From positions 2,790,001 to 2,854,000 of the forward strand of contig NC_018216.1 of the NCBI RefSeq assembly GCF_000219625.1: a DNA stretch of 64,000 nt. Reading direction: 5' to 3'. The translations under genes were made by a program, and so were the position numbers. Shown piece after piece: positions 1-10,897 of this stretch. Under the pieces are notes generated by a model. It ran no database searches, was not told the DNA's origin, and saw nothing but the letters and a program-made list of their open reading frames with translations. Within the stretch, counting starts at the first letter, position 1; each line of letters begins with the position of its first letter. The stretch is from Zymoseptoria tritici IPO323 (lineage: Eukaryota > Ascomycota > Dothideomycetes > Mycosphaerellales > Mycosphaerellaceae).

Positions 1-467
1 GCATCATACAGACTGGCACTGCTTCGCTTCTGATCCTCATTTCGCACTTGATGAATCTGCTCGAGACTTTCTTCTAGCGCGCCCCATCCATCGACTCGAT
101 GAAAGTATCGCTCATTGCCGGAATCGTGGAGAGCCTCGGAAAGGAGCTGGAGTATGCTGCTGATAAGACCGATGACTTCTTCATACGACCATGTGTCATT
201 TCGAAGGTCATCTGCTCGAAGAATCTCGAGTACTCGTTCAAATCCGTGACCACGCCGGAATGTGTCTTGCGAGGCCGAATGTGATGCCAGTTCCTGCTGT
301 AATTTTTGTGCGATATCTGATAGGCGTGACAGTTCGTCCTCGACAGAAGGACCATGATGAAGAGAAAACCGACGAATGTAGCCAGCTGTGGTTGAAGCCT
401 GCTCGTCGGGACTCAGACCTTTGGAATTTCTGCGATGTCGAGTGGGCAAAGCCACGCGCATGGCCAT
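1..467 (-). CDS. BEACH-family protein, N-terminal part (runs off left edge)
   Basis: A minus-strand frame is open from an ATG at 467 (an in-frame TAA lies 12 nt upstream) to the window edge, 155 codons without a stop. The peptide has a basic start, then a helical stretch, then FRRGHGFERVLEILRA and, further on, a segment with SGNERYFHRVDGWGALEES. That pattern (a gene-start armadillo-like region with a GNRRFFRRVGGW-like signature) is what I know from the N-terminal part of fungal beige/BEACH proteins, which are large scaffolds in vesicle traffic and autophagy. The BEACH domain and WD40 repeats would lie beyond the left edge and are not visible. It is divergent from the protease gene on its right. 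Family call is from remembered similarity, so moderate confidence; that the frame is coding is surer. Confidence 0.6.
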   Translation of the reverse strand, partial: MAMRVALPTRHRRNSKGLSPDEQASTTAGYIRRFSLHHGPSVEDELSRLSDIAQKLQQELASHSASQDTFRRGHGFERVLEILRADDLRNDTWSYEEVIGLISSILQLLSEALHDSGNERYFHRVDGWGALEESLEQIHQVRNEDQKRSSASLYD

Positions 468-1283
468 GCTTTGGCGGTCTTAGGTCGTAGCGACCCTCGA
501 ATCGATATTACGCGGCTCGCTCATTCTGGTACGGGTCGGAGCATTGAACCATGCGCTGAAGGAAGTGCCTCGTGTGTATCGGTATCCTTGGTCGAGTCGT
601 CGTCACGTTGTCTGATAGTCCTCGAGATTCGGTTTAGCAAACTTGGAGTTGATGTCGAGGTGAATGTGTTGTAGAAAGCACCTCAGGTCTTGGCAGGTCT
701 ATTCCTGGAGAGATCGTGCTTCAGCAGCGGAGGATGGCGGAAGGAATCGATGGAGTGAGTGGTCACGACGGTTTGTTGGCAGGGACGTGTCCGTGTCCGT
801 TGTTGCCGGTCATCCATACCACAGGACAGGGAGTGATCCGGTGCTCTCTGTTTCAGGTACCACACACAGAACGATCAGATGCCTGTCAGAAATGCGTGCA
901 GTAAGGTAGCAGTAGACTCGTCTCGTGTATCGTATCGGATCGGAGGTATCGCTGTGGCTGGGGAGAGGGAGCTCGGGCTTTCCGTGGCGCACCAGTTTTG
1001 AAGCTCACAGCTGGAAGCGGAGGAAATGTCTCCACTCGCCTCGAAACGGAGCCAATTGGAGAGGATGACGACGCTGTCGCCTGACACACCTGACCTGACC
1101 TTATCGCCGCTCCCACCTCAATCCGAGCTAGTTCTAAGCTCCCCGTCGACCTGAGCTCATCCTCGTCCTCCTCGTCCTCCTCCTCCTCTACATCAACTCA
1201 ACCTCTGCATCTCCAACTCTCCATCAGTCTCGCCATCGCATCGTCCTCTACTCGCTACAGCTTCACCTTCAATCCTCGCCATC
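468..1283. promoter_or_regulatory. Divergent intergenic region with pyrimidine-rich tract
   Basis: 816 bp between the divergent BEACH-like and subtilisin genes. No gene is seen. A strongly CT-rich stretch at about 1140-1280, with repeated TCCTCG/TCCTCC units at 1158-1190, directly precedes the protease ATG. Pyrimidine tracts of this kind are common just upstream of highly expressed genes in filamentous fungi. Confidence 0.45.
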
Positions 1284-2978
1284 ATGAAGTCGTTTCTCGG
1301 CTTGACGCTGCCGCTGCTGGCGGCGGCATCGCCTGTCATGGTCGAATCCATCCACAACGACGCAGCGCCCGTCGTCTCCGCCTCCAACGCAAAGGAGATC
1401 CCCGACAGCTACATGATCAAGTTCAAGAGCCATGTCAACACCAACCTGGCCGCTCAGCACCACGACTGGGTTCAGGACCTCCACCTGTCAACTCAGAAGA
1501 TGAAGATGGACCTCAAGAAGCGTTCGCAGACACCCATGGTCGACGACATCTTCCACGGCTTGAAGCACACATACAACATTGCGGGCTCGCTCATGGGATA
1601 CTCCGGTCACTTTGACGAGGATACCATTGAGCAGATCCGCCGACACCCAGATGTAAGTCATCAAGCACGTCATGCAGCCATTGCGGTGGCGCCATCAACA
1701 CACACTCAACACTCTGCACATCCATCGCAACGCATCCGGGAAACAGACTGACAGGTTGATGCACTCAGGTCGAGCTTATCGAGAAGGATCAAGAGGTCCA
1801 CACCCTCGGCCACGATGATTACGAGACGGAGAAGAACGCCCCGTGGGGTCTAGCTCGCATCTCGCACCGAGACAGCTTATCATTCGGTACCTTCAACAAG
1901 TACCTCTACACCGCCGATGGTGGTGAGGGAGTTGATGTCTATGTCATCGACACTGGCACCAACGTTGACCACGTCGACTTCGAGGGCCGCGCCAAGTGGG
2001 GCAAGACCATTCCTCAAGGTGACGAGGACGAGGATGGCAACGGACACGGCACTCACTGCTCCGGCACAGTCGCTGGCAAGAAGTACGGTGTGGCCAAGAA
2101 GGCTCACGTCAAGGCCGTCAAGGTCCTGCGCTCCAACGGTTCGGGCTCCATGTCTGATGTCGTCAAGGGTGTCGAGTACGCCGCCACTTCCCACTCTGAG
2201 CAGGTCTCCGTTGCGAAGAAGGGCAAGAGAAAGGGCTTCAAGGGCTCTGCTGCCAACATGTCTCTTGGTGGTGGCAAGTCCGCTCTCCTTGACCAGGCCG
2301 TCAACGCTGCGGTCGACGCCGGTATCCACTTTGCCGTCGCTGCTGGCAATGACAACGCTGGTGAGTTTCCCACAATTCGCTGCGCTATACTGATTTCGAT
2401 GCTGACGACTCTCAGACTCCTGCAACTACTCTCCCGCCGCCGCCGAGAACGCCGTGACCGTTGGTGCCAGCACCCTCGCCGACGAGCGTGCCTACTTCTC
2501 CAACTTCGGCACTTGCAACGACATCTTCGCTCCCGGTCTCAACATCCAGTCCACCTGGATCGGCAGCAAGTACGCCGTCAACACAATCTCCGGTACTTCC
2601 ATGGCTTCGCCTCACATCGCTGGTCTCCTCGCCTACCTGCTCTCCCTCCAGCCTTCCAAGGACTCCGCCTACGCCGTGGCCGAAATCAGCCCTAAGAAGC
2701 TCAAGAAGCACCTCATCTCCTTCGCCACCGAGGGTGTCCTCAGCGATGTCCCAAGCAACACCAAGAACATTCTTGCATGGAACGGTGGTGGTGAGGGCAA
2801 CTTCTCCGCCATCGTGGAGAAGGGTGGATACAAGGGCAAGAATGAGTCTCCTGCACCAGTTGACCTCAAGGAGGACCTCAAGGAGAAGGCCGGCGACTTC
2901 GCTGATAAGATTGCTGAGCTCGAGAAGAAGCTTGAGAAAGACGTTCAGGACTTCATTGGTCAGCTCAAGTCCGAGTAG
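1284..2978 (+). CDS. Subtilisin-like serine protease, proteinase K / vacuolar PrB (PepC, Alp2) type
   Basis: Exons 1284-1652, 1769-2360 and 2416-2978 join to 507 residues; both introns have GT..AG ends and keep frame. An N-terminal signal peptide is followed by an inhibitor-I9 propeptide (about residues 45-130, starting at SYMIKFK) and an S8 catalytic domain. The triad is visible: Asp in VIDTGTN, His in [11 protein letters not shown], Ser in SGTSMASPH, plus the oxyanion Asn in AAGNDN. The acidic and lysine-rich C-terminal tail after the catalytic domain, predicted helical, is the feature that separates vacuolar PrB/PepC-like enzymes from short secreted alkaline proteases. Known members degrade protein in the vacuole during autophagy and many are recognised as mould allergens. 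Family assignment is sure; vacuolar location is inferred from the tail. Confidence 0.93.
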
Positions 2979-3544
2979 ACAATCTGCTGAGCTCGAGATT
3001 GGACGGGCAATACGCCATCTCCGGCCGGTCATGAGTCGATGAACGGCTCTGTCTGAAGCATGAAGAGGATTGCATACTCTGAAGGATTGATGAGGATTGC
3101 ATAGACGCATGATAGGGAATCTCATGTTTACTGGAAGCAAACTGGATTGCAAGGACTCGGCAGGAGGAATTATAGCATGGCGCCTCTCGACAGCGAGTAG
3201 GTGGCTGAATGTCATGAATTGAAATTGGAATAACAGAACTTTATCGAGCAACGTCTTGCACTCTCGTTGTATCACGTTGTATAGTGCTTTCCTGCTGCGT
3301 ACTGGAGCTCTTTCACCTATGCATGAACTAAATTCGAAGTATCTCTAGCTCGAGTGTGCTACTGCCGTCTTCAGCCTTGCCGAGGGACAGACAGACTTCA
3401 CGTCCGACGACGCACCGCACTACACTCGATCACATACACAATCGTTCCCTGACAGTCCCTCGCTCCGTGCTTATGATTGTCCGTCAATTCACTTCCAGAC
3501 CCGCGCCTCTTCATTTTCTACATCGTCCTTTCTTCACCCGCCTG
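2979..3544. other. Intergenic region, protease 3' end and hydrolase 5' end
   Basis: 566 bp between two genes on the same strand. It should hold the protease 3' UTR and the promoter of the hydrolase. In-frame ATGs at 3473 and further upstream could extend the hydrolase, but I see no other gene here. Confidence 0.4.
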
Positions 3545-4986
3545 ATGTCTAGCCAATTCACCTCCCCATTCCTCATCAAAGACCACATCCTCCGCGCCCA
3601 ACACACCCGCGAACGCATCGCGGCCACTGAACTCGGACAGGAGAACGCCCTTCGAGTCCACGTGAGACAATACATCCCCAAGTCTAACTCTCATCCAAGA
3701 CCGGGAGATGTGACCATCATTGGTGCCATTGCGGATGCGTTCCCCAAGGAGATGTACGAGCCGTTGTGGGAGGCAGTGATGAAAGGGTTGGAAGGGAAGG
3801 GGAAGAGCGTTCGAGCGATTTGGGTGGCAGATCCGGTGAATCAGGGAGAGAGTGGAGTGTTGAATGAGAGGATTTTGGGACCGGATCGTGAGTTTCTTTC
3901 TGTTCGTGATTTGGAGGCATGCGAGGTAGTGAGTGTTGGGAACTGGTAGGGCCATTGCTGATGCGGTGGCGAAGCTAGCTGGTTTGATCATGCGAGAGAT
4001 TTGATGTTTTTGATCAATCAGTTCCAGGACGAGATTCCGCATCCGATTGTTGGGATTGGACATAGTATGGGAGCGTCTCATTTGTAGGTCCATGATGATG
4101 TGATTTGGAATGCGTTGGATCCTGGCTGATTGCAGTCTACAGAGCACATCTGGCGCTCCTCCATCCTCGTCTCATGGACGCTGTCGTTCTCATGGATCCA
4201 GTCATTCAACGAGGCGGCGGTGGCTCGAACTGGGCTGCCGCTTCGACGTACCGGAGAGACCTCTGGCCGTCTCGTCACGTAGCAGCAGAAAAGCTCCGCT
4301 CAAGTCCAGCACTGAAGCTCTGGGATCCACGTGTACTAGAAGCCTTCATCCAACACGGTCTCCGGGAGCTGCCAACCGAACAATACCCCAACCTACCCGC
4401 CGACAGCAAAAACGGAGACGTACCAGTGACGTTACAAACGACCAAAGCCCAAGAAGTCTACAACTACATCCAACCCATGTACCACGACGAACGACTCATG
4501 GTGCCCGAATCCGAACGACACCGCGATTTCTCCGCTGAAGATCTCGCTCTAGCTCCTAACGCGGCGTTCAATCGCTCAGAGAAAATTATGCTTCATCGTC
4601 GACTGCCGGAAATCAGGCCAAGTACACTCTTTGTCTTTGGCGCCACGTCAGGAGTCTCATCTGCGGACTTACGAAAGGAGAAGCTGGACATAACGGGGAC
4701 GGGACCAGGAGGCAGTGGTGGAGCGAAGGTGGGCAGGGTGAAGGAAGCCGTGATCCAATGTGGGCATTTGGTGCCGTTGGAGAAGCCAGACGAGAGTGGC
4801 GAGGCTTGTGCGAGGTTCGTGAGCGATGAGTTGGATAGGTGGGCGCGGGTGGAGAAGGAGAGGTGGGAGATTAGAGGGAGGTTGACGAGGGAGCAGAGGG
4901 TTGGGATCAACGAGATTTGGAAGAGAAATATTGGCGGGCCGCCGGGGAAGAGGAGGAAGGAGGAGACAGGTGCGGCTAAGTTATGA
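3545..4986 (+). CDS. Alpha/beta hydrolase with peroxisomal PTS1 (Lpx1/AKT2-like family)
   Basis: Exons 3545-3887, 3975-4083 and 4143-4986 join to 431 residues. The nucleophile elbow GHSMG spans the end of exon 2; before it is DPSWFDHARDL and after it AHLALLHPRL, both typical of fungal alpha/beta hydrolases annotated as toxin-biosynthesis or Lpx1-like proteins. The last three residues are AKL, a good PTS1 tripeptide, so the enzyme is probably imported into peroxisomes; Lpx1 of yeast and the Alternaria AKT2-type proteins are peroxisomal too. I chose the ATG at 3545 because peroxisomal import needs no N-terminal signal; a start at 3473 would add 24 residues with a mitochondrial look. Substrate unknown. 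No biosynthetic cluster surrounds it, so a role in toxin synthesis is not implied. Confidence 0.82.
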
Positions 4987-5165
4987 AGGTCATCATGTGG
5001 ACTTTGACGCGGACACAGGACACGCAAGAGCGTGGACGCATCACAGCTATACACAGCCGACAGCGGAGGTCGAGACCTTACAGCATCCGCAAGGAGCCTA
5101 ACACGACAGAGTCACGAGATTTCATCCAATCGTTCGTTGTTAATGTTCTGACATTCATCCTCCCT

Positions 5166-6214
5166 CTAAGGAGAAGAGTACTTGTAATCATACTGCTCCT
5201 TCGCTTTCTTGCCCAGCTCCTTCAACTCATCCTCCTTCTCCTTGAATCCATCCTCCTCCTTCAGTCTCCTCTGATACGCCTCGTTCGTGATCGTCGACTC
5301 GTTCGGAATCGCAACACCCTTCTTCACCGCAGGCCTAGCATTGATCCTCTCCCACCACTTCTTCAAGTTGGGGAACTGATCGAGGTCCACGCCCGCGAAG
5401 TAGGCTACGTTCACCCAGCTGAAGTTGGCAATGTCGGCTATGGAGTACTTTCCTCCGACGAGGTACTCCTTCGAGGCGAGCTGGGCGTCGAGGATGCCGT
5501 AGAGGCGCTCGGTTTCACCGACGTAGCGTTGGGTTGGGTAGGGAATGCGTTCCTTTGCGAGGCGGTAGAAGCTGGATAGCGAGATTAGCATACTTCGCCA
5601 GTGCGAAATGTCTTTCCTTTTGTGCTTACTGGTTGGCCTGTCCCTGCATCGGACCCAATCCTCCGTGTTGCCACGCAACCCACTGCTCGCAAAGCGACAG
5701 CTCGGGATCGCTCTTGAATGAGAACTTGTTCTCGGGATCGAAATGACGGGTCACATAGGACAGAATGGCTTGCCCCTCCTGAATCCCCAGACCGCCTGCA
5801 TCATGATCTACGAGGACTGGGATACGTCCATTGGGACCGACGTCTGTGAACCATTTCTCCTTCTGGATGTTCTGGCTGATGTTGATGGATTGATAGACGT
5901 AGTCGGGCTTGCCATAAGCCTCTTTGATCTCCTCAAGGATGATGCTCGCTTTGTGGCCTGTTCGAGAGCGTATGTTAGCATAACGGACATCTCGAGCGAG
6001 TGTAGGAATCGGAAGACTCACCATTGGGAGTGCCAAATGTCAGCAGCTCCAAGCCTTGCTTGGCAATGAGGCCGTTCGGTCGGTCAGACATGTCTTCTTG
6101 CTGTTGGGAAGTGGTGCTGGAAAAGCTCCTGTATGCGCTTCGATTGCTCGATTGAGTGGTTTTGAGAAGGAAACTGGCGGTTTGCTGTGCTCGTTGTAGC
6201 GGAGAACGGAACAT
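5166..6214 (-). CDS. Glutathione S-transferase, Ure2p-like, with N-terminal presequence
   Basis: Exons 6214-6022, 5957-5630 and 5571-5166 (minus strand) join in frame to 308 residues. The thioredoxin-fold half starts at LELLTFGTPNGHKASIILEE and carries the NGRIPVLVD and QEGQAILSYV segments that bind glutathione; the helical C-terminal half begins at PMQGQANHFYRLAKERIPY. This is the Ure2p-like/nu class used in detoxification and peroxide defence. Upstream of the usual start (ATG at 6091, giving 267 residues) the frame stays open through a Ser/Arg/Thr/Gln-rich leader from ATG 6214 that looks like a mitochondrial presequence, so two isoforms are possible. A third in-frame ATG lies at 6250. The tail is highly charged and ends in YKYSSP. 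Confidence 0.88.
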
Positions 6215-6663
6215 GGATGAGGTGGGAAAGAGGAGGAACAGCTTGACCAATGTATATAATGCTTAGAGCTTGCCTGCAAGATGCTTACGTGGGGGATGAC
6301 AGCTTCATGAGCTGTTTCTTAGCCATTGCATTGGTAATGCGTGGGACCAATGATGATGAGGTCGCTCCTGCCGCGCCCGGTGTCACCAAATGACGTCACA
6401 CAGAGGTGAGTGAATGGTCTTTTGAGGTCCAGGTCGGCGATATCTCGGCTCATTCAGATCGACCTGAGTTCTCCAAGCTGCACGCTCCAAGAGCCATTGA
6501 GGTGCAGGCCATGTATCGCGCTTTGAGCAAGACCACGGAGGTGGGTAATGACACCGCTCTAGATTTCTCGTTGAACCTACAATTGAAGAAGGACACAGGA
6601 CTCGACAGAATCGCTAGCCAAAGATCTATCATCCAATTCATCTTCCGAATGATCCTCAACCCT
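6215..6663. other. Intergenic region upstream of the GST gene
   Basis: 449 bp between the GST start and the stop codon of the FAD oxidoreductase. A palindromic TGACGTCA (CRE-like) at 6392-6399 lies about 180 bp from the GST start and could bind a bZIP factor such as an ATF/CREB homologue. No gene seen. Confidence 0.4.
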
Positions 6664-8465
6664 TCAGAACAACTTCAACCCTCCCGGCATCAATTTCTGA
6701 AAGACACCCTCCGGATCATACTGTTTCGCGATGCGCTGCAACCTCTCCTTGTTGGCCTGACCATACGATCCAAAGACATCCTGACTTTTGTCGGCGTAGT
6801 TCAAATCTGCGATTGTTCGGCGAGCGTTAGCTAAATCTCAAACGAACAGCCTTGATGCGGGTTGAAGACCTGGAGAAACGCAGGCCATACACCCTTGGAA
6901 AATACTCACAGAGGTACGAATTCTCGTGCCCTTGCTCTTTGGCCCAGGCCCCGAGGTCCGCGATGAATTGCTGGCCCGCGCTTTGGAACTCTTGATCAAG
7001 GGGACTCGATTCATTCTTCAGCCAGAGGAACTGAACTTGAATCATGATTAAAGGTCCACTGTCGCCCAGACCCAGCGGATTGCCCCCGCGGACATTAGTG
7101 TGCGTGAGGGTAGTCTGACCAAATTGCTGAAAGCCAAGGGTAAAGGCCAGTAGCTGGGTGTTGTTGCTGAATGGCTCTGACTTGGCCTTGTTGATTGCAT
7201 ATTCGATGATGTCTGTGTTGAACTTCATGGTGATGACAAAGCCATCACAACGGAAGCCGTTCGGTGCGTCCATCGACTCGTTGGCAAAAACACCGTGTCT
7301 AGCAATGCGGAGGTTCTTCTTGGTAGACGGAATCTTGACGAAGGGCTCGAAGATTTTTGGCGTTTCTATCACTGGTTCTGAGTATACAGGTACGGTATCT
7401 AGGAGTTGTATCAGCATCTCTTGATCATGGGTTGGTAAGTCGAGAAGTGCTACTCACTGATAGTCCAAGAGTTGGCGGCCGGCTGGCGCACGACAACAAT
7501 CCATGTTGTCGCCTTGTCGTCCTTTGTCTTTGGATCGGCGAGCGCACCAAATGCAGAAGCCACCGACTGCAGCTGCGAGATGTCGTAGTCTATAGTGCCT
7601 CCCCAGAAATTGCTGCCGGGAACGGCGTCGACGTCGAAGCGGACGACCAAGCCAAAGTTATTCGCACCACCTCTCAGCGCCCAGAAGAGATCAGAATTTG
7701 TCTCCTGGCTTGCCCAGATGATCTCTCCATCAGCATTGACGACCTGATATCTGCAGATGTTGCTGTAGACAAAGGATATAAAGGTCAGCGATATTCGGGC
7801 AACCTCGGACGCCGCAAGCCTTATCTTGATCCACTTACTCGCACGCAAAGCCATGCTCAGGAGTCAGAAAGCTGGTGCCTCCGCCCAACAGCAGGCCCCC
7901 AACGCCGATATGTCGCAGACGCCCACCAAGGACAGTGATGTTCAACGGATCCAGAGTATCGTAGACGTCGCCCCATCTTCCACCTGGACCGAGGCTGACG
8001 GTGCCGTCGCCATTGGGTGTCACCTGATTGAGGCCGCGGAAGTCAATGGTGATGCCATTCTCGATGTTGCTTGCCGATTCGAAGTACGTGTGACCACCCG
8101 ACTTGGCCGCGAAGGGACAGTGCGTGTCCTTTGCAGTCTTGACGATGAGCGCCACATCCTCAGCTTCGGTCGGTACCACGAAGCATGCTGGGTTGATGTC
8201 TCCGTTCCAGTCCGAGAAGTATTCAGACTTTGACTCTTGATAACCAGCCGTATCAGACGCTCCAAAGACTTTTCCTGGCAACGCCGTACGCAATGTAGAG
8301 CACTATACTCTTGTCAGCGTGCTGATAATGGCGGTGGTTGGCGCATCATCCTACCGCTGTAGCGCAAGTTGCTGTGGTGTTGTCGACAGACCGTACGAGC
8401 TCCAGGGCCTGAACACCACCGATCAACAGCACGGAAGTGAGGAAAGGTATGGTAAGACTGGCCAT
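6664..8465 (-). CDS. Secreted FAD-binding oxidoreductase, berberine-bridge-enzyme-like (VAO family)
   Basis: Five exons (8465-8355, 8302-7839, 7762-7458, 7398-6910, 6806-6664) join in frame to 503 residues. The N-terminus from ATG 8465 is a hydrophobic signal peptide. The FAD-binding PCMH domain shows KSGGHTYF (the His that can carry covalent FAD), GRWGDVYDTL, a Gly-rich LLLGGGTSF and HGFACDN; RGGANNFGLV follows. The C-terminal BBE motif YLNYAD is split by the last intron, which supports that splice model. Such enzymes oxidise sugars, alcohols or alkaloid-like substrates and are often found in secondary metabolism, but no partner genes are seen here. The substrate cannot be read from sequence. 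No Cys of the bicovalent type is evident. Confidence 0.88.
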
Positions 8466-8959
8466 TTTGTGCCGCTGAAAGTGCCTATGGAAATAGGAAT
8501 GATGATTCCAAAGGAGCATACTTATTATGGAGACTTCGTCAGGCCGAAAACATCCGGGCCATCCATGTCTGCCATTACGCGTTGACAGGCCTACCATGCT
8601 GCTGCGGCCTACCTGCGCCACGCTTCAGTGTATGGGCCGACAAGCGGTTCATTGCGATACTCGCAGTTCGAAACGCAACCCCTTGGGTCGTAGTTCAGTT
8701 CACCGAGCCCGCTCAAGTGGCCAAGCGCGGATCTGCTCCAATGGAACAGCATGTGGACGCATCGAGTGGTCATCGCCCCATCCTGGCCTTACATAAAAGG
8801 CGTGTCTAAGAAGAGATCAGACCAGCGGAAGCCGGTGAAACTCCGTTCCTTGCGGAGCGACGGCTACTCCGATGCGTTCACATGCTATAGACAGAGGACG
8901 AGCCCGTATGAACGCGGGGCTTCGGTCGCGGATACGCTCTTCCGAGCGTCGAACTACCT
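8466..8959. other. Intergenic region, no gene seen
   Basis: 494 bp between the oxidoreductase start and the RIO1 stop codon, both on the minus strand. It should contain the oxidoreductase promoter and the RIO1 3' UTR. Short open frames are present but have no start context or protein-like content that I trust. Confidence 0.35.
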
Positions 8960-10633
8960 CTACTTCTTGCCGCGACTACTTGAGCTGACCATCTTCTTTT
9001 TCAGGTGCTTGGGGATTTTCTCCTTGCGCTTCTCTCGTTTCTCCTCCTTTACGGCCTTCTTGTGCTCCTTCTTCGCGTCCTTGTCCTCGAATCGCTTGCC
9101 GCGAGGTGGGCCACTCTCTCGCTCTTCGTACGAGCCGTCTTCACTGTCGGAGTCGGAAACATCGTCGACTGAATCCTCAGCGGAGTGATCCTTCGCAACA
9201 TCTGCCTCATCTTTCTCCTGCGCGTCAGAAGGCTTCTGCTCGGCCAGGAGGCCTTGGTAGACCAGCGAGTCGCCTTGCTGCATCCTTTCTCCGTCACGCT
9301 CGATGTCGTAGACCTGTTCAAGGTTTTGTGGTATGTATTGCTGGCGAAACACTTCGTTGTCGACTTCTGTGGTCTCCTCCTCGTTCTCCGACTTCGCGAA
9401 CAGTTCATTGATCGTCTTCTTCATGCCTTCTTCTTCAACGGGGCCAGAGTTGTTCGTAATGAATCCGAACACAGCTCGTTCTGAAAGTATGTCGGCACCC
9501 TTTCGTCGGAAAAAGTCGGAGATGTTCTTAATGTCCATTCTTAGGAATTCCAGACTGCGCGGATGATCTGGCTCAACACTTTGGCTGACATCGATCACGA
9601 TCAGGCGATGTTTGTGGTAGAGCAGATTGTACTCAGAGAGATCGGCATGCACCAATCGACAAACTTGATACATCCTCCTCATGTGGCCCAGCAGTTCAAT
9701 ATATATTGAGCTCCACTTCGCAGCGACTTCTGTACCGGTCAAGGAGTCAAACTCGACATCTCGTAGTCGAGGCGCTGGCCAGCCGCGAGAGTTTCCTAGG
9801 AAGCCCATCACAAGAACGTGTGCCTTCAAATACACTGGCTCCGGACAGGGTATACCAGCGGCGTGTATTCTCCGCAGATTTCTGAACTCCTTCTCCGCCC
9901 ACACCTTGACCATGGCTCGATTTGATCCCTTGTTGTAACCATGGCGGAAGCGATGCTCACCTGTAACGTACTTGTCACGATCTTTGAATACGAGAATACT
10001 CGTCTTGTAGACCTTGATCGCTCGGTTCAGCTCTTTGACCTCGCCACCACCTTCTTCCTCTTGGGGTATTGTGACTGCGTGGTATACATTGGCCTCTTTA
10101 CCCGTCGAGATAACACCGTTGATCTCGGAGACTATGTTCCGGTTCAACATTTGCAGCATCATCATTCGTGTCCGTGGATCGAGTACTTGCTCCGTTGTGG
10201 CCCGATCACTCTTCTCTGCACCTCCATGACTTTTCGTCACCCCAGCTTCCATATCATTGAGCTTTAGCTTTGCGGTATGCCGTGAAAGAGACTTGATGTG
10301 ATCATCCACGGCTGCTTTGGTGTTGAGTTGAGGATTCGCCTTCGGCTTTTGTGATTCGGGCACAGAATTGTCGTTCAGCTTCCGCTGTCGATTGTATGCT
10401 TTGGTGTAGTCGGCAGGGTTGGCGGCGGAGATGTCGTGATCGGACAGATCATTGTCGGAATCGGCAAAAATGTCGTCGTAGTCGTCGTCGTCCTCGTTCT
10501 GCTCGACATCATCGTTGGCACTTCCGGGCATTGCTGGCTTGCTGCTGCCCAAGTCGACGTAGCCTTCGTTTTCGACATACTGGTGAGGAGGTGCAAGTCC
10601 CTGCGCAGGGCTCGGATCTGTGTTATGTGACAT
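8960..10633 (-). CDS. RIO1: Atypical serine kinase RIO1 (small-subunit ribosome maturation)
   Basis: A single uninterrupted frame of 557 residues from ATG 10633. After an acidic, low-complexity N-terminus the RIO kinase core appears: VISTGKEANVYHA (the flexible P-loop signature of RIO1), the catalytic loop LVHADLSEYNLLY with Asp and Asn, and the metal-binding IDVSQSVEPDHP. The C-terminal part is acidic then strongly basic, as in yeast Rio1. RIO1 acts in the cytoplasm on late pre-40S particles and in the nucleus on rDNA. Length fits the family (about 480-570). Its start is 264 bp from that of a divergent gene for a putative mitochondrial protein, so the two may share a promoter. Confidence 0.95.
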   Translation of the reverse strand: MSHNTDPSPAQGLAPPHQYVENEGYVDLGSSKPAMPGSANDDVEQNEDDDDYDDIFADSDNDLSDHDISAANPADYTKAYNRQRKLNDNSVPESQKPKANPQLNTKAAVDDHIKSLSRHTAKLKLNDMEAGVTKSHGGAEKSDRATTEQVLDPRTRMMMLQMLNRNIVSEINGVISTGKEANVYHAVTIPQEEEGGGEVKELNRAIKVYKTSILVFKDRDKYVTGEHRFRHGYNKGSNRAMVKVWAEKEFRNLRRIHAAGIPCPEPVYLKAHVLVMGFLGNSRGWPAPRLRDVEFDSLTGTEVAAKWSSIYIELLGHMRRMYQVCRLVHADLSEYNLLYHKHRLIVIDVSQSVEPDHPRSLEFLRMDIKNISDFFRRKGADILSERAVFGFITNNSGPVEEEGMKKTINELFAKSENEEETTEVDNEVFRQQYIPQNLEQVYDIERDGERMQQGDSLVYQGLLAEQKPSDAQEKDEADVAKDHSAEDSVDDVSDSDSEDGSYEERESGPPRGKRFEDKDAKKEHKKAVKEEKREKRKEKIPKHLKKKMVSSSSRGKK

Positions 10634-10897
10634 GGCGATCGTTGTGCGATTGCTTGTCCGGATGTGTTGAACGAAAAGTTATTGCCACGACTGTCGAGTA
10701 TCAGTTGTAGATCTTCAGGAACAAAATCTCGAAAAGTGACGCATCGTACCGGAGAGGGGTCCGCTGGCGGCGGCAAAGCGGCGGCAGAGGCGTCGCTCAA
10801 AGCCGCATTGATGAACGTGATAGCACATCATAGTTCGATCAATACACCACCTACAAAGCAGCGAACGATCCGGTGCGTACGATACAAGCAGAGAGTA
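10634..10897. promoter_or_regulatory. Short bidirectional promoter region
   Basis: 264 bp between the divergent RIO1 start (10633, minus) and the start of the neighbouring gene (10898, plus). The region is in open frame with the plus-strand gene from 10664, so an extended N-terminus is conceivable, but there is no in-frame ATG that fits better than 10898. Confidence 0.4.

Noticed and set aside
4983..5579. Plus-strand frame of 198 codons over the GST gene
   Set aside because: Leu/Arg-rich antisense of the GST third exon.
3545..8465. A biosynthetic cluster formed by hydrolase, GST and FAD oxidoreductase
   Set aside because: The three neighbours would suit one, but there is no core synthase, transporter or regulator, and RIO1 follows directly.
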